DNA of 64,000 bases from Buttiauxella brennerae ATCC 51605 (GTDB lineage: Bacteria; Pseudomonadota; Gammaproteobacteria; Enterobacterales; Enterobacteriaceae), in contig NZ_LXER01000017.1 in assembly GCF_001654925.1 (NCBI RefSeq), positions 455,859 to 519,858 of the forward strand, given 5' to 3'. The position numbers and the translations under genes are program-made. The notes under the pieces are model-generated. The model was not told the DNA's origin. It worked only from the letters and a program-made list of their open reading frames with translations, and ran no database searches. Below are positions 59,937-64,000 of the stretch, piece by piece. Each line of letters starts with the position of its first letter. Positions within the stretch are counted from its first letter, which is position 1.

Positions 59937-60953
59937 ATGACAATTCTTGTAACTGGTGGTGCTGGCTACATTGGCTCACATACCGTTCTGGCTTTACTGG
60001 AAAGAGGGGATGACGTAGTTGTTATCGATAATCTTTCAAACTCGTCAAAAGTATCTCTGGAGCGGGTAACGGAATTAACCGGAAAGGAGCCGACTTTATA
60101 CGTTGCTGATATTTTAGACCGTCATGTGCTGAGGAATATTTTTTCAAATCATACTATTACCGATGTTATCCACTTTGCGGGTTTGAAATCGGTGGGTGAG
60201 TCGATAACTAAACCTCTCGAATATTATGAAAACAATGTCGTTGGCACCCTGGTTTTACTCCATGAGATGCTACAGGCAGGCGTAGACAGCCTGATCTTTA
60301 GCTCGTCGGCAACGGTTTATGGGAACCCCGAAAAGGTGCCATTGAGCGAAGAGTGCCAGACCGGGGGCACGACAAACCCGTACGGCACGTCCAAATTGAT
60401 GGTTGAGCAGATTCTGCGTGATTTCTCTCTCGCCCAACCTGAGTTCCGCATTACTTGCCTGCGCTATTTTAACCCGGTGGGTGCACATGAGTCTGGCCGA
60501 ATCGGTGAAGATCCAAATGGTATTCCGAACAACCTGGTGCCGTACATTTCACAGGTAGCCATTGGCAAACTCGAATGCCTGTCGGTGTACGGCAATGATT
60601 ACCCTACTCCCGATGGCACCGGGGTGCGTGATTATATCCATGTGTTAGATCTGGCAAGCGGTCACCTTGCGGCATTAGATCATAAAGCCGAAGGTTCTCC
60701 CTTCAAAGCGATCAACCTGGGAACAGGTGTGGGTTATTCCGTCATTGATCTGATTCAGGCTTTTGAAAAAGCAGCGCAAACCAGGATTAATTATCGGATA
60801 GTCGAACGACGTGCGGGCGATGTGGCGGAGTGCTGGTCAGATTCTTCGTTAGCCCGGCAACACCTTGGCTGGCAAGCGACCCGAACAATTGATGATATGA
60901 TACGTGACACTTGGAACTGGCAAAAAAATAACCCTGATGGGTATGGTTCCTGA
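59937..60953 (+). CDS. galE: GalE, UDP-glucose 4-epimerase
   Basis: The 338-residue short-chain dehydrogenase-type epimerase has the NAD motif GGAGYIGSH, the catalytic SSSATVYG serine and YGTSK tyrosine/lysine, and [25 protein letters not shown]. It supplies UDP-galactose. The canonical galE normally sits in the gal operon, so this is probably a second copy tied to the polysaccharide locus. Confidence 0.93.
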   Translation: MTILVTGGAGYIGSHTVLALLERGDDVVVIDNLSNSSKVSLERVTELTGKEPTLYVADILDRHVLRNIFSNHTITDVIHFAGLKSVGESITKPLEYYENNVVGTLVLLHEMLQAGVDSLIFSSSATVYGNPEKVPLSEECQTGGTTNPYGTSKLMVEQILRDFSLAQPEFRITCLRYFNPVGAHESGRIGEDPNGIPNNLVPYISQVAIGKLECLSVYGNDYPTPDGTGVRDYIHVLDLASGHLAALDHKAEGSPFKAINLGTGVGYSVIDLIQAFEKAAQTRINYRIVERRAGDVAECWSDSSLARQHLGWQATRTIDDMIRDTWNWQKNNPDGYGS

Positions 60954-60973
60954 TTATCTGTTTGGAGCTTTAA

Positions 60974-61005
60974 CGCGATGAGCGCTGCCTGGCAGGCTCA
61001 TCGCG
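60974..61005. terminator. Bidirectional terminator after galE
   Basis: The stem CGCGATGAGC / GCTCATCGCG (60974-60983, 60996-61005) lies between the convergent galE and DUF4832 genes. Confidence 0.8.
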
Positions 61006-61011
61006 AACACT

Positions 61012-62406
61012 TTATTCAACGTTTAATTTCGATACCCGATACCAGCCATCATTGCGCTTGCCTTCATTTGCCAGGTTTATCCTCGGTTTCCCATGCCCAT
61101 CCAGCATCGCCACCTCAATATAGTATTGCCCTTTGTCCGCCGTTGCCGGAATTAACAGGCGGTAATTCGCCGACTGAACGCCTGGCAACCAGGTACGAAT
61201 ATCATCGTTCGTTTTACCCTGCGCTATAACCTTATCCGACCCATTCACCACGCGCCATGTCAGGTCATATTTAAGATAAACAGGTGCGATACCGTCATTC
61301 GCCCACTGGCTGGTAAGCGCAAGACTGGCTCCTTTCCCCACCACTGCCGGGTGGCTTAACGACGCAAGGCGGAAGCGATAGCCCAGTTTCGTTAGCGCCT
61401 GATCGACAATGCCGCGATATTCTTTAGGAACTTCGCGTGATTTCAAATTAATCGTGCTGGCATGCTGTTCAATCGCCCAGTCAAATGTCCGTTGCACCTC
61501 TGCCAGGCTGTAATGTTGCTCAGTCTTCCATTCCGGCATATACCCGCAGATTTCAAAACTCACCGGCGCCCGTTTCCAGGCATCATTAAAACCGGAATAC
61601 GCAGACTGAGCCGCGTCTAAACGCTGCGGATAGTCATCCTCCATCAAATTCCAGGTCGCCGAAAAGTTACGCCAGTCGCCCAGACAGTCGGCACGCCAGC
61701 CTGCGCCCTGCTTCACGGCACTGACCAGGTTATCGCCACCGGCAATCAGCATGATTTTGGGTGTTTTTGGAAACGCGGCAAAATGCATTCGGACGTACTT
61801 TTCTAATTGCGCGGGCGTATAGCGTTTTTCAAGTGGTTTCATGGAGGGGAAATTGCTGTTATGCCACTCGCCCCACGACCCCACCATTCCGATATCGACG
61901 TATGCGAGGTTTTCATTACCGTCGTAACGTTTGCCAAATGCATTAAGCAGCCGCTGGCTGTATTGGAAGAAAATAGGGTCGTCCAAATCCGGAGCGAAGG
62001 TTTTTCGGTCTGAAGTCCAGACCCCTTTCACCCCTTTTTTAATTAACCAGTCGGGGATTTTCGAACCACTTTCCGGGCCATCAAGCGCCATAAAACGCAG
62101 CCCAACATTCATGGCCGGTTGGTGCATTGCCGCGAATTTAAAAGCATCGTCAACCAGAGCGTAATTATATTGCCCTTCTACGGGTTCAAGTTCTGACCAG
62201 TAAAAACGCTCATACTCAATGCCCGTATCAGGATATTGCGCCACAGTCAGTTGCTCACCGTATCCCTGATGAAAACTGGCGATACCCATGCCAGGATTGG
62301 TCAGCGGGCCTGCCAGCGCCTTCGGGGTGACGACTGTCATCGACTCAGCCAATGCGGTTCCCGGAACGACCATGCACATCAACGCTACAAAAGTTTTAAT
62401 ATTCAT
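61012..62406 (-). CDS. Secreted DUF4832 protein, glycosidase-like
   Basis: With the start MNIKTFVALMCMVVPGTALAES (ATG 62406) the 464-residue protein has a clear signal peptide. The TIM-barrel-like part has NPGMGIASFHQ, YERFYWSELEPVEGQYNYALVDDAF, NVGLRFMALDG and YVDIGMVGSWGEWHNS, a pattern of glycoside hydrolase-like enzymes. The C-terminal beta domain has SQWANDGIAPVYLKYDLTWRV. Such proteins occur in exopolysaccharide loci, where they may trim the polymer. The activity is not known. Confidence 0.72.
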   Translation of the reverse strand: MNIKTFVALMCMVVPGTALAESMTVVTPKALAGPLTNPGMGIASFHQGYGEQLTVAQYPDTGIEYERFYWSELEPVEGQYNYALVDDAFKFAAMHQPAMNVGLRFMALDGPESGSKIPDWLIKKGVKGVWTSDRKTFAPDLDDPIFFQYSQRLLNAFGKRYDGNENLAYVDIGMVGSWGEWHNSNFPSMKPLEKRYTPAQLEKYVRMHFAAFPKTPKIMLIAGGDNLVSAVKQGAGWRADCLGDWRNFSATWNLMEDDYPQRLDAAQSAYSGFNDAWKRAPVSFEICGYMPEWKTEQHYSLAEVQRTFDWAIEQHASTINLKSREVPKEYRGIVDQALTKLGYRFRLASLSHPAVVGKGASLALTSQWANDGIAPVYLKYDLTWRVVNGSDKVIAQGKTNDDIRTWLPGVQSANYRLLIPATADKGQYYIEVAMLDGHGKPRINLANEGKRNDGWYRVSKLNVE

Positions 62407-62429
62407 AGTGATTCCGTTTTCCGCAGAGA

Positions 62430-62837
62430 TTAGTTGTTTTTTAAGCTGAGCCACCAGTCCCAAATGCCGACGTGAAAATCACGAATCAAGTCGATTCCCG
62501 CCGCTGACTTCAGCATGTAGAGCGTCAATAAAACACACAGCGTGCCGAAGAGGACGCCAAACAAAATCAGAATCGTTACGATGATGCGCACCAGGGTCGA
62601 TTCTTTGCGCAGCCGCTTGCGCAGGTCGCGCCCGAGCAAGAAGACCATGTAGTAACGAGAACCAAAAAAGGGGAAACTTTTACGAATATCAATGCGGTGG
62701 CGCGAGGACAGCGTGACCGAAATCAGCGCATCCTCTATCTCTTGCTTCTGCTCAGGTGTCAGCTGTGCCTGTGTTTGCTCATCAAGCACCTGATAAAACT
62801 GTTCAATGACGAGTGGGCGTCTGGTTGAATTGCTCAA
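62430..62837 (-). CDS. Small membrane protein of a polysaccharide locus
   Basis: The 135-residue protein has a polar N-terminus (RRPLVIEQFYQVLDEQTQAQLTPEQKQEIEDAL), a conserved-looking KSFPFFGSRYYMVFLLGRDLRK segment and one strong membrane helix (about 87-110). The start is TTG at 62837, 2 bp after the glycosyltransferase stop. I do not recognise a family of known function. The tight spacing indicates one operon with its neighbours. Confidence 0.6.
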   Translation of the reverse strand: MSNSTRRPLVIEQFYQVLDEQTQAQLTPEQKQEIEDALISVTLSSRHRIDIRKSFPFFGSRYYMVFLLGRDLRKRLRKESTLVRIIVTILILFGVLFGTLCVLLTLYMLKSAAGIDLIRDFHVGIWDWWLSLKNN

Positions 62838-62839
62838 GT

Positions 62840-63952
62840 TTAACCTATTGATTTGTTTATTAAATGGTAGACACTAACTGTTTTCCTGGCAATTTCACGC
62901 CAGTCATAGGTTTGCATAAACTCACCGTAATCAGCCGATTCCAGCTCGGATCTCGCCTTAATTTTCTGCGCTAAATCAGCTACATTGCCCACTTTAAAAT
63001 AGGCATCTGCAGGCAGCCCTACTTCCAGATTAGCAGGAATATCACTGACTACCGCCGGGAGTGAATATGACATTGCCTCGAGCAGTGCTATTGGTAATCC
63101 TTCATGATATGAGGGCATTATAAACAGCTTAGCCTGAGAAAATACGGCCTTAAGCGCGTCGCCTTTTAAAAAACCGGTCAAAATAACATTCGGTGTTTTT
63201 ATCGCTAATTGCTTCAGACGCATGCTGTAATCAGAAGGATGGTCCGCGTCACCCACTAACACTAATGTCTCGGACACTCCCGATTGTTGATAAGCAATAA
63301 TCAGGTCATGAAGCCCTTTTTCTTCCACAAAACGCCCGACCGCCACAAGATATTTCTTAGGTTTCAGCGCATAGCGGTCGAGCGTTTTATGGATTGTTTC
63401 ATCTGTCAGAAGTTGTGGAATATTCACACCGTTGTAAATCAGATGAGCATCCATTCGGCCATGTTTCTTCTGGATCAGCTGATTGATCACGTCAGAAATA
63501 ACGATAACTTCGTTAGCGTAGTTTACGGCAAATTTCTCGCCCATCAGCAAAGCCTGTTTCGCAATATATCCCCACTTCTGGCGCTCATAATCCGGGCCAT
63601 GGTGCGTAAATACCACTTTCTTACCCAATAAACGCAGTAACGGCACCACAAGCCCTGGGCCAATGGCATGGACATGGACGATAGAGGATCCATCAACGCA
63701 CGTTTTAAACGCGCTCAAAACAGAATGGGCAATGGCTTCTAAAGAACGTTTTTTCGGCGCCCACAGCGCCAGAGTGGCGACGTTTTTATATTGTGACTGT
63801 TTATAATCAACGTAAGGAGAACGCGCGATAACGCAAATATCGACGTCAAACTGTTGTTTGATGGCGGGATAAAGATTTTGGCAATGCGTTTCCACCCCGC
63901 CTAACACATCAGGAATGCCGCGCGTGCCCAGAACAGTGATTTTCTTGCTCAT
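62840..63952 (-). CDS. GT4-family glycosyltransferase
   Basis: The 370-residue protein has the N-terminal GTRGIPDVLGGVETHCQNL motif, the acceptor-domain VVFTHHGPDYERQKWG and the C-terminal donor site VAVGRFVEEKGLHDL and SYHEGLPIALLEAMSYSLPAVVSD (EX7E motif). It is a retaining GT-B enzyme that should add a sugar to a lipid-linked polysaccharide precursor. The ATG is 1 nt after the stop of the preceding gene. Confidence 0.9.
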   Translation of the reverse strand: MSKKITVLGTRGIPDVLGGVETHCQNLYPAIKQQFDVDICVIARSPYVDYKQSQYKNVATLALWAPKKRSLEAIAHSVLSAFKTCVDGSSIVHVHAIGPGLVVPLLRLLGKKVVFTHHGPDYERQKWGYIAKQALLMGEKFAVNYANEVIVISDVINQLIQKKHGRMDAHLIYNGVNIPQLLTDETIHKTLDRYALKPKKYLVAVGRFVEEKGLHDLIIAYQQSGVSETLVLVGDADHPSDYSMRLKQLAIKTPNVILTGFLKGDALKAVFSQAKLFIMPSYHEGLPIALLEAMSYSLPAVVSDIPANLEVGLPADAYFKVGNVADLAQKIKARSELESADYGEFMQTYDWREIARKTVSVYHLINKSIG

Positions 63953-63953
63953 A

Positions 63954-64000
63954 TTATGGCTTGCTTAACAGTTCATCATACAATTTTAGCAACTCGTATA
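63954..64000 (-). CDS. C-terminal end of an upstream gene (partial)
   Basis: The minus strand is open from the window edge to TAA at 63954-63956, giving ...YELLKLYDELLSKP, a charged helical tail like that of many glycosyltransferases. The stop is 1 nt before the start of the GT4 gene. The identity cannot be fixed. Confidence 0.5.
   Translation of the reverse strand, partial: YELLKLYDELLSKP

Overview
The window is chromosomal DNA from a member of the Enterobacteriaceae. The backbone is the E. coli-type flagellar/chemotaxis and iron-storage neighbourhood: cheZ-cheY-cheB-cheR-tap-tar, cheW-cheA-motB-motA-flhC-flhD, uspC, otsA-otsB, araH-araG-araF, ftnB, yecJ, azuC, yecR, ftnA, in the E. coli order. 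The presence of tap and azuC and the very high protein similarity point to a relative of Escherichia, Enterobacter, Kluyvera or Buttiauxella. The species cannot be fixed from sequence alone. This backbone is interrupted at many joints by accessory modules.

Layout. 1-4534 (+): the end of a chaperone-usher fimbrial operon (pilin C-terminus, chaperone, usher, adhesin), lying where flhB would follow cheZ in E. coli. 4572-10874 (-): the tar-tap-cheRBYZ operon with a consensus sigma28 promoter at 10906-10932. 10960-16250 (-): an archaic (Csu-like, spore-coat-U-domain) pilus operon. 16659-17921 (+): an SLC1-type dicarboxylate/amino acid symporter. 18298-23557 (+): a seven-gene periplasmic amine-oxidation operon. 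It encodes a tryptophan tryptophylquinone (TTQ) amine dehydrogenase heavy chain, MauE-like and MauD-like maturation proteins, the TTQ light chain, two c-type cytochromes and a Tat-exported multicopper oxidase. It is preceded by a sigma54-type promoter, an IHF-like site and an upstream dyad. This is the most unusual content of the window. 23609-29052 (-): cheW, cheA, motBA and flhCD.

29859-38300: uspC, the trehalose synthesis pair otsBA, an SdaC-like serine/threonine transporter inserted before araH, and the arabinose ABC transporter araFGH with an AraC-type site upstream. 38358-44378: an inserted cluster of DJ-1-like protein, GH88 unsaturated-uronyl hydrolase, MFS oligosaccharide symporter, DUF2264 protein and a divergent AraC-family regulator, probably for uptake and cleavage of unsaturated uronic-acid oligosaccharides. 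44748-58648: ftnB, a DcuA/B-like transporter, yecJ, a HigBA-type toxin-antitoxin pair, a complete oligopeptide-type ABC transporter, the 27-residue azuC gene, a 14-TM efflux-type MFS, an RpiB/LacA-family isomerase, a chemoreceptor almost without a periplasmic domain and with its own sigma28 promoter, yecR and ftnA. 58909-64000: the start of a polysaccharide-type locus (beta-propeller protein, second-type galE, DUF4832 protein, small membrane protein, GT4 glycosyltransferase) where E. coli has yecH-tyrP.

How it fits together. FlhDC and sigma28 control the motility genes, including a receptor far from the main operon. The amine dehydrogenase operon looks like a self-contained periplasmic respiratory chain: amine oxidation at TTQ, then cytochrome c, then possibly the copper oxidase. 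Its promoter architecture implies an unlinked enhancer-binding activator. The GH88 cluster and the RpiB-like isomerase could form successive steps of unsaturated uronate catabolism, although they are about 15 kb apart.
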